From NCBI GenBank assembly GCA_903927025.1, contig CAIYLG010000001.1, positions 1 through 40,846 on the forward strand: a stretch of 40,846 nt of DNA, in the 5' to 3' direction. A program made the translations under genes and the position numbers. Of this stretch, positions 9,180-17,642 are shown in pieces. Numbering within the stretch: the first letter of the stretch is position 1; each line of letters begins with the position of its first letter. The stretch is from an uncultured Armatimonadota bacterium. GTDB lineage: Bacteria > Armatimonadota > Fimbriimonadia > Fimbriimonadales > Fimbriimonadaceae. The notes under the pieces are model-generated. The model did no database searches, was not told where the DNA came from, and worked only from the letters and a program-made list of their open reading frames with translations.

Positions 9180-9207
9180 TCGACAACAATAAGTCTATTC
9201 ATATATT
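9180..9207 (+). promoter_or_regulatory. Likely sigma-70 promoter of the ArsR-type regulator
   Basis: TCGACA (9180-9185) and TATATT (9202-9207) are separated by 16 bases; each differs from consensus at one position. Transcription would start near 9214, giving a leader of about 35 nt before the ATG at 9250. Confidence 0.4.
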
Positions 9208-9249
9208 CACATAAACATACACGTAGTGCTATGATAACAGCTCAAGCAC

Positions 9250-10236
9250 ATGGCAACCGACGCTGAGAGCCACATACTGGAATTGCGCATTGACGAGGCG
9301 CTGGATGTTTTCCGAGCCCTCGCCCTGGAATCACGCATCGTGATCCTGCAGCTGCTCGCCACCGGCGACAAGAACATCAACGAATTGGGCGCCGCGCTGG
9401 GAATTTCTCAGCCGACGGTGACCAAGCACATTCAACAACTCGAGCAGGCGGGGCTGGTCCGCAGCGAATACATGCCCGGGCTGCAGGGGATGCAGAAGCG
9501 CTGCCACCTTCGCCGAGACCGGCTGATCATCCAGATCCCCGCTCAAGCTTCCTCGGATGAGCGTGTCGACGAAGTGACGATGCCGATTGGGCTGTACACC
9601 CTGGCGAATCCAGGCGGCACCTGCGGATTGGCAAATCGCACCAAGTTCATCGGCTTTTTGGACAAGCCCCAAGCTTTTTACGCACCGGAGCGAGCGAGCG
9701 CGGAGATCCTTTGGATGGCGACCGGGTTCGTGGAATACACCTTCCCAAATGACCTCCCTACGTCGATGGAGATCGACCGCTTGGAACTCTCGATGGAGAT
9801 CTGTTCAGAAGCGCCCGATCACAACCCCGACTGGCCATCTGACATCACCGTTTGGATCAACGATGTGGAAGTGGGCACGTGGACGAGTCCGGGAGACTTT
9901 GGCGGAAGACGCGGATTGCTGAACCCCGACTGGTGGGTGGAGCACATGACCCAATTCGGGCTACTGAAGATTTGGTCTGTGGACGAGGTTGGCTCCTATG
10001 TGGATGGGAACCAGGTGTCTGAAGTGAACCTATCCAAGCTGTTCATCGTGCCTCAGCAACCTATTACGATTCGAATCGGAGTGAAGCCAGATGCCGAGCA
10101 TCAGGGCGGATTCAACCTGTTCGGACGCGGTTTTGGAAACTATGCTCAGGACCTGGTCCTGCGCCTCATTTATTCAAGAAAGAAAGGTTCAGATCGGCGA
10201 GTCGACTCCCTTGAGGCGACGAGCGGCGAACTCTAG
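9250..10236 (+). CDS. ArsR-type winged-helix regulator with large C-terminal beta-rich domain
   Basis: 328 residues, three times a typical ArsR protein. Residues ~10-90 form the winged helix ('[23 protein letters not shown]', then '[20 protein letters not shown]' as recognition region). The remaining ~220 residues are beta-rich and aromatic ('[18 protein letters not shown]', '[18 protein letters not shown]', '[20 protein letters not shown]'), resembling a jelly-roll ligand-binding domain. I know similar regulators beside carbohydrate-use genes, so sugar sensing is a reasonable inference. No ArsR metal-binding Cys cluster is visible. The ATG at 9250 opens the winged helix in frame with a weak ribosome binding site. 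Divergent GH43 is the obvious target; the pseudopilin follows 23 bp downstream and may be co-transcribed. Confidence 0.82.
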   Translation: MATDAESHILELRIDEALDVFRALALESRIVILQLLATGDKNINELGAALGISQPTVTKHIQQLEQAGLVRSEYMPGLQGMQKRCHLRRDRLIIQIPAQASSDERVDEVTMPIGLYTLANPGGTCGLANRTKFIGFLDKPQAFYAPERASAEILWMATGFVEYTFPNDLPTSMEIDRLELSMEICSEAPDHNPDWPSDITVWINDVEVGTWTSPGDFGGRRGLLNPDWWVEHMTQFGLLKIWSVDEVGSYVDGNQVSEVNLSKLFIVPQQPITIRIGVKPDAEHQGGFNLFGRGFGNYAQDLVLRLIYSRKKGSDRRVDSLEATSGEL

Positions 10237-10259
10237 TCCCTCATCGGAGATTGATAACC

Positions 10260-11141
10260 ATGCAAAGACGCAGTGCTTTTACTCTTATTGAACTTCTCGT
10301 CGTGATCGCGATTATCGCGATTCTCGCAGCGATCCTATTCCCAGTATTCGCTCAGGCCAAGAAGGCGGCCAAGAAGACCTCTTGCTTGAGCAACATCAAG
10401 CAGATGGGTCTCGCCTTCGTGATGTACGGCGGCGACAACGATGACATGTCTCCCTCCAACGGTGAGGGACTCAACCCGCAGCCTTGGGGCGGTTGGCAGG
10501 CTCTTGAGCCTTGGACCGGCCTGAATGGAGGCGTTTGGGGCTATGGCGGCGGCGCCAATGCTCCCCTCGGATTCATGGACCCGGGTGCGGCCCAGAACTG
10601 GGGCGCGGAACTGTTCCCCTACATCAAGAGCATGGATATGTTCACATGCGCTTCGGCCATGAACGACACCTCGGGCGACCTCGCACCCGTTCCCAACAAC
10701 AGCAAAGCTGGCCGAACCAGCTATGTGATGAATGGCTGCGGAAGCGACAAGCTGCTGACGGCGGTGAGCCTGCCCGCTGACTTCATCACTTTCCAGGGAC
10801 GAGCCACCACGGTGCGAGAAGCGGTGACGCTGCCGAGAATGAACGGTTTCCCTGATGGAACCACCAAGGCAAACGACTCGGACGATGCCTGGATTGGATT
10901 CACGCATGATGGCGGAGACAACTACACCTTCTCGGATGGACACTCCAAGTTCAAGATGCGGCACGGCGTCAAGTTCAAAGAGCTCGGCTTTTGGGAGTGG
11001 ATCTACGACGTGGACCCGACCATCAACCGATGGGTGGACCCGGCAACCAACCCGACCATGAGCGCGGACCCGTTCGGCAGCCCATGGAAGGACAACTGGG
11101 GCACTTGGGGCAACTGCGATCCTTCGATGGTTCCTTCATAG
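10260..11141 (+). CDS. Pseudopilin-like protein with prepilin N-terminus and H-X9-DG motif (DUF1559-like)
   Basis: 293 residues. The prepilin signal is '[20 protein letters not shown]', with cleavage expected before the Phe of 'FTLIE' and methylation of the new N-terminus. A hydrophobic helix and '[20 protein letters not shown]' follow, then a soluble domain ending with '[17 protein letters not shown]', an exact H-X9-DG. This is the type II pseudopilin-like class massively expanded in Armatimonadota and Planctomycetota; it is exported and surface- or pseudopilus-associated, role unknown. I use the ATG at 10260 (GGAG upstream) rather than the TTG at 10251, since MQRRSAF is the usual N-terminus. 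It sits with a small lipoprotein gene 18 bp downstream, an arrangement expected for this class. Confidence 0.9.
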   Translation: MQRRSAFTLIELLVVIAIIAILAAILFPVFAQAKKAAKKTSCLSNIKQMGLAFVMYGGDNDDMSPSNGEGLNPQPWGGWQALEPWTGLNGGVWGYGGGANAPLGFMDPGAAQNWGAELFPYIKSMDMFTCASAMNDTSGDLAPVPNNSKAGRTSYVMNGCGSDKLLTAVSLPADFITFQGRATTVREAVTLPRMNGFPDGTTKANDSDDAWIGFTHDGGDNYTFSDGHSKFKMRHGVKFKELGFWEWIYDVDPTINRWVDPATNPTMSADPFGSPWKDNWGTWGNCDPSMVPS

Positions 11142-11159
11142 TTCCCTTTTAGAATCAAC

Positions 11160-11345
11160 ATGACCTTGAAGTGTCTTAAACCCACTCTGGCTGTCTTGGC
11201 TGCCGCTGCCGTCGGCGTTCCGCTCTCCGGCTGCAGCACCAACGACAACCCCATCAACCCAGACAAGATGAACCAGATTCGGCAACAGGAGTCGCGAGAC
11301 CGCGCCAACTTCAAGCCGAATGTGCTGCCTCCAAACGGCAAGTAG
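11160..11345 (+). CDS. Small predicted lipoprotein
   Basis: 61 residues. The signal sequence has a Lys-containing start, a hydrophobic stretch 'PTLAVLAAAAVGVPL' and the lipobox 'LSGC' (Cys about 24), followed by a short charged mature part of about 37 residues ('NPDKMNQIRQQESRDRAN'). Lipid attachment to Cys24 would hold it in a membrane. It follows the pseudopilin by 18 bp and is followed by a strong hairpin, so both are probably one transcript. No function can be assigned; a partner role with the pseudopilin is inferred from position only. Confidence 0.7.
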   Translation: MTLKCLKPTLAVLAAAAVGVPLSGCSTNDNPINPDKMNQIRQQESRDRANFKPNVLPPNGK

Positions 11346-11369
11346 CTTGTTCATCTGCCGATAAAATCA

Positions 11370-11406
11370 AATCGTCATGTCCTTACCGAGTAGGGACATG
11401 ACGATT
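11370..11406 (+). terminator. Strong inverted repeat, probable transcription terminator
   Basis: A perfect 13-bp stem, AATCGTCATGTCC (11370-11382) against its complement (11394-11406), with an 11-base loop, 24 bp after the lipoprotein stop. On the plus strand no clear T-run follows; on the minus strand the stem is followed by a T-rich stretch (complement of 11361-11369). It may stop transcription in either direction or mark an RNA 3' end. Confidence 0.55.
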
Positions 11407-11432
11407 GCCTTGTGTGGCATTCCTAAACGCCC

Positions 11433-13691
11433 ATGCTCCTTTCGATTCTCTTCTCCGCCGCGGTTTCAATGGTTCTAGGATCGCAAGAGTCATCTGCAGT
11501 CAAACCGCTTCACTTTCGGCTGGGGGCTGAGGGCGATATCCTTGCATGGCTGACGGCTGGACCCTATCCCAACGACGGGGCCCTGCAACTCAAAGGCACC
11601 GGATTCAAGACCGATTACCTCCAGGGCGAAGACACCTCGAATCCAAAGGAGGGGGACCGTGCAAGTGGCCACGAGTGGCGGCTTGCAGCCGGCACGGTTC
11701 TCAAAGGGATTGACTTAAAAGGGCTGTTTCATTGGGATGAGCCCGGCATTGGCTACTGCTTCGCCAACATTGTGAGCCCAACCGACCAGAGCGCCCGCCT
11801 TCTGTTTGGGAGCGATGATGGCGCAAAGGTTTTTCTGAACGGGGAGCAGATCTTCTCCAAGCAGGTCGCACGCGGGATCAAGCGTGACGAAGAAAAGGTG
11901 CCCATTCACCTGCGTAAAGGCGTCAACCGACTACTGTTTAAGATTGAGCAGGGAGATGGCGACTGGGGCCTGATGGCGCGCATCGTGGACGCGCACGGCC
12001 TCGTGGAGTCGCTGTCGATACAGCCTACGGTTACCGATGGGCTTCGCCAGGCAAGGGCATTTGCCGGGTCCGAGGGCGGCTTTGATGTGGAATCTTGGAG
12101 CGAATACTTCCGCATTCACGCCCTGAGCTCCACGCTGGCTGCTCACCTCGGCGACAGAATCCATGATGCAGAGAAGCTTTCAGAGGCCCTGCACTCCGCC
12201 GAAAACAGTGTTTCTGGCGCTCACGATAACTTGGATCATTTCAACGCGGCGCTTCAGCACCACACCGCCAATCTGAAGAGGCAATATGCGGCGTCCCGCC
12301 AGCCGCTGGTTGATTGGGCTCAGCACCCTGGTCCCTTTTTGGACGCTGAACCCGCGCATGGAGACTGGATCAGGGTGTTGTCCGGTGGACGATATTTTTC
12401 ACACGCAGACGGCAAGCCGTTCATCCCCATTGGTGCCAACCACAACCCGGATTGGCCCGAGCTAGAACAGGCAAACCCGCTTCGAGCCGACTTCGATCCC
12501 CAACGGACGGACCGCTGGTTCCAGCGCCTGGTCGACCACGGTGTCAATGTGATTCGACTGATGGTGGAGACCCCTCCCAGCGGCAACTTGGAACAGCCAG
12601 TTGGGACGATCAACCCGGAGCACCTCATTTGGCTGGACAATATTGTTGGCGCCGCCCATCGTCATGGAGTTCGGCTCTGGATCACACCGTACGACACTTT
12701 CTGGATGAGCCTGCGAAAGGATGCCTCCCCTTACTGGCAGGCAAACGGTGGACCCATTGCCAATCCGATCGACTTTCTCACCAAGCGATCCATCATCGAC
12801 CTCCAGAAGCGGAGGATAAAGTTCCTGATTGACCGCTACGGCAACAGTGACACCATTTTCGCCTGGGAGATCATGAATGAGATCGACCTCTGGTGGGGGG
12901 CATCCCCGGAGCAGATTCGCACGTGGGTGGATGAAGTTGCCCCCGAGATCCGGAAGTATGAGCGGCAGAAGTGGGGCCGAAACCACATGCTCACGATCAG
13001 CTTTGCCAAAGCTGAGCCGGAGGGGATCAATGCCGACACCGCCTTCCGGCAACCCGAGTTTGACTTCGCGACCATGCACCTTTATCTCGGCGCTTCCCGA
13101 GGCACAAATCCGGGCCAGGAAGATCAAGCGGCGGCAGACTTTGCCGCTGGAGTGACCTATGCAAGAGAGCAAGTTCGAGACAACCGTCCGGTTCTGGATG
13201 GAGAAAGCGGGCCCATTGACCATTGGATCAAAGAAGAGGGGTTCGACGACCTCGTTTTCCACAGAATGTCCTGGGCTCACCTGCTGGCTGGTGGAGCGGG
13301 GCCGGGCACCCGGTGGCCGTATCGACAGCCCCATCACATCACAAATGGGATGCTGGAGACGCTAAAGTCCATGTCTGCCTTCTGCGCGGACGTTCCCTGG
13401 GACCTGCTGACGGGAGCGACTCATGCTGTTCCGCTATCTTTGGGCCAATCCGCTCACTCGGCAACCTTGACCACGGATCGAGGCGGCTTGGTATGGGCCA
13501 CCTCAGCGGGGGATGCAGGGCTTGGTAGGCTGTCCCTTCCAACGTTCAATCGTGCGATGCGATATCGGGTCTTTGATGTTCGAAAGGGGAGTTGGCTGAC
13601 GGAAGTCAGGCGGGTTCATGCAAGCGAGTCTGCTGTGGTTACGCTGCCCAAGGGTGTGCGCGAGGTCGCGGTTTGGATGGGCAAGGGCTGA
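11433..13691 (+). CDS. Secreted GH5-like (clan A) glycoside hydrolase with N-terminal beta domain
   Basis: 752 residues. A signal peptide ('MLLSILFSAAVSMVLGSQ') precedes a beta-rich module of about 200 residues ('GPYPNDG', 'RLLFGSDDGAKVFLNGEQIF', 'IHLRKGVNRLLFKIEQGDGD'), the pattern of PA14/CBM-like modules that bind sugars. A linker helix region leads to a TIM-barrel hydrolase from about residue 310 ('GKPFIPIGANHN', 'GVNVIRLMVE'). The acid/base is Glu483 in 'WEIMNEID' and the probable nucleophile Glu591 in 'VLDGESGPID', the two conserved Glu of retaining clan GH-A enzymes. Cellulase or mannanase-like activity is possible, but the substrate cannot be read from sequence. The start is the ATG heading the signal peptide. 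It follows the hairpin at 11370-11406 and converges on the next gene with 1 bp between stops. Confidence 0.82.
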   Translation: MLLSILFSAAVSMVLGSQESSAVKPLHFRLGAEGDILAWLTAGPYPNDGALQLKGTGFKTDYLQGEDTSNPKEGDRASGHEWRLAAGTVLKGIDLKGLFHWDEPGIGYCFANIVSPTDQSARLLFGSDDGAKVFLNGEQIFSKQVARGIKRDEEKVPIHLRKGVNRLLFKIEQGDGDWGLMARIVDAHGLVESLSIQPTVTDGLRQARAFAGSEGGFDVESWSEYFRIHALSSTLAAHLGDRIHDAEKLSEALHSAENSVSGAHDNLDHFNAALQHHTANLKRQYAASRQPLVDWAQHPGPFLDAEPAHGDWIRVLSGGRYFSHADGKPFIPIGANHNPDWPELEQANPLRADFDPQRTDRWFQRLVDHGVNVIRLMVETPPSGNLEQPVGTINPEHLIWLDNIVGAAHRHGVRLWITPYDTFWMSLRKDASPYWQANGGPIANPIDFLTKRSIIDLQKRRIKFLIDRYGNSDTIFAWEIMNEIDLWWGASPEQIRTWVDEVAPEIRKYERQKWGRNHMLTISFAKAEPEGINADTAFRQPEFDFATMHLYLGASRGTNPGQEDQAAADFAAGVTYAREQVRDNRPVLDGESGPIDHWIKEEGFDDLVFHRMSWAHLLAGGAGPGTRWPYRQPHHITNGMLETLKSMSAFCADVPWDLLTGATHAVPLSLGQSAHSATLTTDRGGLVWATSAGDAGLGRLSLPTFNRAMRYRVFDVRKGSWLTEVRRVHASESAVVTLPKGVREVAVWMGKG

Positions 13692-13692
13692 C

Positions 13693-14220
13693 CTAATCGG
13701 CATACACCCGCACTCCAATCAAGCCGGCCACAACCCGTGCATAGGCTTCGGAATGCGTGTAGTTATCCGCCTTTGAGACGGAGGCCTCCACAAAGTCTCC
13801 CCAATACATCATGTCCGGGAAGATGCCGTCGTTGACGAAGTCGCCCTGGGTGTAGAAGCGAAACAGAAGAATGCGCTCGCCGGTGGTGAGGCGAAGCTCG
13901 ACGGTAAAAACGCCGCGATCACGGTAGGCACCTGACCAACTGAGGTGGGAAAGCGACCAATCTTGATAATCGGCGATCAAGTTGAGGATCTGATCGAAGT
14001 GATAGACCTGCTGGGTCAGCACGAACCAGGCAACTCGCTTTCTCAACGTCACGGTCTTGCGGGCAGGGTCCACCAAAACCTTCCTGCTGCCAGAGCCGAG
14101 ACACAGGATATGGGTTAGCCAGGGGGTTTCCGCGACAAGGACATCACCCTGCCTGGAAATACGCGGCGGGACCTGGAGCAGCCGCTCCACAAGAATTTGA
14201 ATGATCCAGTCGAAAAACAT
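13693..14220 (-). CDS. Hypothetical protein
   Basis: About 175 residues, not recognised. The first ~15 residues are amphipathic or hydrophobic ('MFFDWIIQILVERLL'), then a mixed alpha/beta soluble domain with several Tyr/Trp-rich strands ('DYQDWSLSHLSWSGAYRDRG', 'VELRLTTGERILLFRFYTQG'). No signal peptide or clear membrane span. I prefer the ATG at 14220, preceded closely by GGAG; a TTG at 14244 in the same frame is the alternative. It is divergent from the acetyltransferase gene 62 bp away. Confidence 0.65.
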   Translation of the reverse strand: MFFDWIIQILVERLLQVPPRISRQGDVLVAETPWLTHILCLGSGSRKVLVDPARKTVTLRKRVAWFVLTQQVYHFDQILNLIADYQDWSLSHLSWSGAYRDRGVFTVELRLTTGERILLFRFYTQGDFVNDGIFPDMMYWGDFVEASVSKADNYTHSEAYARVVAGLIGVRVYAD

Positions 14221-14282
14221 GCTCTCCGAGGGAATATACGGCAAAGGCCAGGTTGGGTGGCATGCTGTAGAATTCGGCAGAC

Positions 14283-15119
14283 ATGATTCAGCTGCCCGAC
14301 GACGAAATCCTGGACGGCATTGAGCGCTGCTGTATCGGCACGTTCATGCGCTGCAGCCGGGTGGTGCCCCACTGCACCGTGTTCGAGGGGCCAGACATCG
14401 TTGGATTTCAGATGGGGCTTGCCTCCCCGATGGCGAACATGATTCTTGGGACCTACCTCACCGATGAGGATGTGTCCGCACGTGTCGCGGAGGTTCTGGA
14501 ACTGCATCGTGCGAAAGAGATCCCGATGCTCTGGTGGACGGGCCCCTCTTCGAAGCCGCCCACGCTTGGAGAAACCCTCGTGAACTTGGGCGCCCATTCC
14601 ATCATGGACACCCCGGGAATGGCGGCACCCTTTACGCCTGAGAACACCACACTTCAGCCGATTCCCGGCTTTGAGCTGCGAGAAGTTGGGCCGGAGGATG
14701 ACGAACTTTGGGCAGATACGTGCCTCGAGATTTTCAATATGTCCCCTGAACTCAGAACGGTATTTGGGCCACCGCTGGTGGATCGTTCTCAACGGAAAAC
14801 CCACCCGATGGTGAAGTTCTTGGGGCTATTGGACGGAAAGGCGGTGGCGACCTCCTCCTACAGTGTTATCGACGATGTTCTCGGCATCTTCTGCGTGGCT
14901 ACCCATGAGTCCGCTCGGGGCATGGGAATTGGATCAGAAATGACAAAGGCGCCGATGGCGGCAGGCCAGGAGCTTGGATGCCGATATGGTGTCTTGCAGG
15001 CTTCCCCGATGGGCCTATCCGTTTACGAGAAGCTCGGATTTACGACCTACGGCTCCTTCCAGCGATACCTTTACAACCCGTTGCTGCTGGATTCTGCAGA
15101 GTCGGAAGCTGTAGCGTAG
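14283..15119 (+). CDS. GNAT-family N-acetyltransferase
   Basis: 278 residues. The C-terminal part (about 125-265) carries the GNAT core: 'FCVATHESARGMGIGSEMT', where R-G-M-G-I-G is the acetyl-CoA pyrophosphate-binding motif (about 213-218), followed by 'YGVLQASPMGLSVYEKLGF', the usual end of the fold. The first ~120 residues are an extra alpha/beta domain with partial resemblance to a second, degenerate GNAT unit. It would transfer an acetyl group from acetyl-CoA to an amine; the substrate is unknown. The ATG is preceded by a weak ribosome binding site. It is 30 bp upstream of the glycosidase gene and may be co-transcribed. Confidence 0.8.
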   Translation: MIQLPDDEILDGIERCCIGTFMRCSRVVPHCTVFEGPDIVGFQMGLASPMANMILGTYLTDEDVSARVAEVLELHRAKEIPMLWWTGPSSKPPTLGETLVNLGAHSIMDTPGMAAPFTPENTTLQPIPGFELREVGPEDDELWADTCLEIFNMSPELRTVFGPPLVDRSQRKTHPMVKFLGLLDGKAVATSSYSVIDDVLGIFCVATHESARGMGIGSEMTKAPMAAGQELGCRYGVLQASPMGLSVYEKLGFTTYGSFQRYLYNPLLLDSAESEAVA

Positions 15120-15149
15120 AAAGCGGGATCAGCCCGCCATAATGCGGGA

Positions 15150-17477
15150 GTGCTGGACCTCGTCCTATCCCTTTTGGCAACAGCGTCCCTTCAGGGTCCA
15201 ATCGACCGCCAGGCGCTGGTGTCCCGCCATAACGTCACCCTGACGGAATTCAACGGGGAACGCCCAATTCAGGTTGGAAATGGCGAGTTCGCGTTTGGAA
15301 TGGACATCACGGGACTCCAGACGTTTGTCCCGTTCAGCACGATGTCCAATTGGGGCTGGCACTCATCGCCGTTGCCGGATGGAACGAGCCTAAACGATTT
15401 CCAGGGGCAAGTTTGGGACACACATGGTCGGCCCGTGCGGTACCCAATGCCAGATCCGCTTCATCCGGAGATCTCGCAGTGGCTGGCAGGCAACCCTCAC
15501 CGAATCAATCTGGGACGAGTTGGACTGCTTCTGAGAAAAGTAGACGGAACCCTCGCGGGCCCAAACGACATCCAGCAGACTCGCCAAACCTTGGACCTCT
15601 GGCACGGCACTGTTACGAGCCGCTTCACCCTAGAGGGAATCCCTGTCGCCGTTGAAACGGCATGCGACCCCAAGCGAGACCTCATCGCCAGTACCGTGCG
15701 CTCTCCACTGGTGAAGCTAGGGCGACTCAGTGCCTTTTTTGCCTGTCCGGGCGACACCAACCTTCAGTTTCAGAACTTCGTTGGCGAATGGAACTACCCG
15801 GCCCAGCTCAAGGAATCTGTTCACCCGGAAAGCCACCGCGCAGATCTGAAACGGGAGCTTGGCCAGGACAGCTATTCGATTTCAGTGGGCTGGAAGGACG
15901 CCGCCCACTTTGGGCAGCCAGATGGAAGCGGTGCTCCCGCTCTTCACATCCTCAAGGCAGAATACGGAGCGGACAAGAGATCGCAGGATGTCACCTCCTT
16001 TGCCAAGGCAGAGACTCACTCCGGCAGGATGACGATATACGCGGGGAATCAATTTGGTCCCGATCCTGCTCTGGGCACGGTAAAGGCCCTCCGAGTGACG
16101 TACGAGGCGGCGGGACAAACCCATACCGAGCAGTGCCGAGAAGGCGAGTCGCTGGTCATCGACACGATGCCTGAACGGATGTTCCACGTGCTGACGCCCG
16201 ATAAGGCTTCCGATCACTTCAGCTTTGTCTGCAGCTTTTCCAAAGCTCCCGCAGCCACTCTTCCGTCCGCGGAATCCACGGTTGAAGCCTCCCGTAGCCA
16301 GTGGCCGAAGTTCTGGAAATCCGGAGGGGCAATCGATCTTTCCGAGAGCACCGATCCGAGGTGGAAGGAGCTTGAGCGCCGGATTGTGCTGTCGCAGTAC
16401 CTCATGAAGGTGAACGAGGCAGGCTCGCTGCCTCCTCAGGAAAGCGGTTTGGTAAACAACGGCTGGTTTGGACGCTGGCACATGGAGATGCTGTGGTGGC
16501 ACGCCGCCCACTATGCGCTTTGGAACAGGTGGGATGAGCTGAATCCCATGCTGGAAATCTACAAGAAGCTCCTTCCAAAAGCTCTCGCTCGAGCTAAAAG
16601 CGAGGGTTACAAAGGTGCCCATTGGCCCAAGTGCATTGGCCCGGACTTTCAAGAGTGGCCCCACGTGATCCATAGCCTTCTGATGTGGCAGCAGCCTCAC
16701 CCGATCTTCTTCGCGGAGCTGGACTATCAGGCTCACCCGACCCAGGCGACCTTGAAGAAGTGGCAACCAGTGGTCGAGGCGACCGCCGACTTTCTATCCA
16801 CATACTCCTTTTTTGACAAGGCGACGAATCGCTACATTCTTGGACCACCAATCATGTTGGTTTCTGAGAACACGGATCCCAAAACCACCCAGAACCCGAC
16901 TTTTGAGCTCGGCTACTTCCGGTTCGGCCTCCGCACGGCCCTGGAGTGGCGTCACCGACTGGGATTGGCTCCTCGCAAGGATTGGGATCGAGTCCTCAAT
17001 AAGCTGGCCCCTCTGCCAACTCAAGAAGGGCGGTACGTGCTTCATGAAGGCGTCAAGGATATGTGGACAAAGTGGGCGTTTGAGCACCCGGCGCTCATCG
17101 GAGCCTATGGGATGCTCCCAGGCGATGGCGTGGATCGGCCTACGATGCTTCGCACCCTGGAGAAAGTCAACCAGACCTGGAACTTCAACCACACCTGGGG
17201 ATGGGACTTTCCGATGCTCGCCATGGATGCGGCCCGCCTAGGCAAGCCGGAGATGGCTATTGATTTCCTCCTGCATCCTTCCGTTGGCTTTCAGTTCGAT
17301 GAGCGCGGGCTGGCCACGGGTGGCCCGATCCCCTACTTCCCCGCCAATGGTGGACTGCTCTATGCCGTCGCGATGATGGCGGCAGGTTGGGGAAATTCGC
17401 CCCAGGCACACGCGCCTGGATTTCCTACCAACGGAAAGTGGAAGGTAAAGGCGGAAGGTTTGAGCAGGGCGCTGTAA
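15150..17477 (+). CDS. Secreted six-hairpin glycosidase-like protein (GH65/GH95-like)
   Basis: 775 residues. A short N-terminal hydrophobic segment ('MLDLVLSLLATASLQG') suggests export. The first ~370 residues are a beta-sandwich like the N-terminal domain of GH65/GH95 enzymes ('NGERPIQVGNGEFAFGMDIT', 'VTSRFTLEGIPVAVET'). From about 400 an (alpha/alpha)6 barrel follows ('RRIVLSQYLMKVNEAGSLPP', 'FGRWHMEMLWWHAAHYALWN', 'DMWTKWAFEHPALIGAYGML', 'WNFNHTWGWDFPMLAMDAAR'). The acidic residues in 'GRWHMEMLWW' and 'GWDFPMLAMD' are candidate catalytic or binding positions, which I cannot confirm. The likely role is hydrolysis of an oligosaccharide outside the cytoplasm. The start is a GTG, the first codon giving a signal-like N-terminus. 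It is followed by the MFS gene. Confidence 0.75.
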   Translation: MLDLVLSLLATASLQGPIDRQALVSRHNVTLTEFNGERPIQVGNGEFAFGMDITGLQTFVPFSTMSNWGWHSSPLPDGTSLNDFQGQVWDTHGRPVRYPMPDPLHPEISQWLAGNPHRINLGRVGLLLRKVDGTLAGPNDIQQTRQTLDLWHGTVTSRFTLEGIPVAVETACDPKRDLIASTVRSPLVKLGRLSAFFACPGDTNLQFQNFVGEWNYPAQLKESVHPESHRADLKRELGQDSYSISVGWKDAAHFGQPDGSGAPALHILKAEYGADKRSQDVTSFAKAETHSGRMTIYAGNQFGPDPALGTVKALRVTYEAAGQTHTEQCREGESLVIDTMPERMFHVLTPDKASDHFSFVCSFSKAPAATLPSAESTVEASRSQWPKFWKSGGAIDLSESTDPRWKELERRIVLSQYLMKVNEAGSLPPQESGLVNNGWFGRWHMEMLWWHAAHYALWNRWDELNPMLEIYKKLLPKALARAKSEGYKGAHWPKCIGPDFQEWPHVIHSLLMWQQPHPIFFAELDYQAHPTQATLKKWQPVVEATADFLSTYSFFDKATNRYILGPPIMLVSENTDPKTTQNPTFELGYFRFGLRTALEWRHRLGLAPRKDWDRVLNKLAPLPTQEGRYVLHEGVKDMWTKWAFEHPALIGAYGMLPGDGVDRPTMLRTLEKVNQTWNFNHTWGWDFPMLAMDAARLGKPEMAIDFLLHPSVGFQFDERGLATGGPIPYFPANGGLLYAVAMMAAGWGNSPQAHAPGFPTNGKWKVKAEGLSRAL

Positions 17478-17642
17478 CAAATTGGTAAATAAGCTGGCCG
17501 ACGTTTTTTAACAATCGTCGTAGACTGTCGTAAATCTTTACGCCGAGGTCGACCGATCAGCACTGTCACGCCGCCAGCCCCGACGAATTCTAACAATACG
17601 GCCAATAAGGTCTATCTGTATTTTGGAACCCTGACGTTTCTG

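Noticed and set aside
12462-13337. 291-residue minus-strand frame inside the GH5-like gene
   Set aside because: It is the antisense shadow of a strongly conserved catalytic domain, with no recognisable protein features.
15882-16766. 294-residue minus-strand frame inside the six-hairpin glycosidase gene
   Set aside because: Antisense shadow in a GC-biased gene; the plus strand encodes coherent glycosidase motifs.
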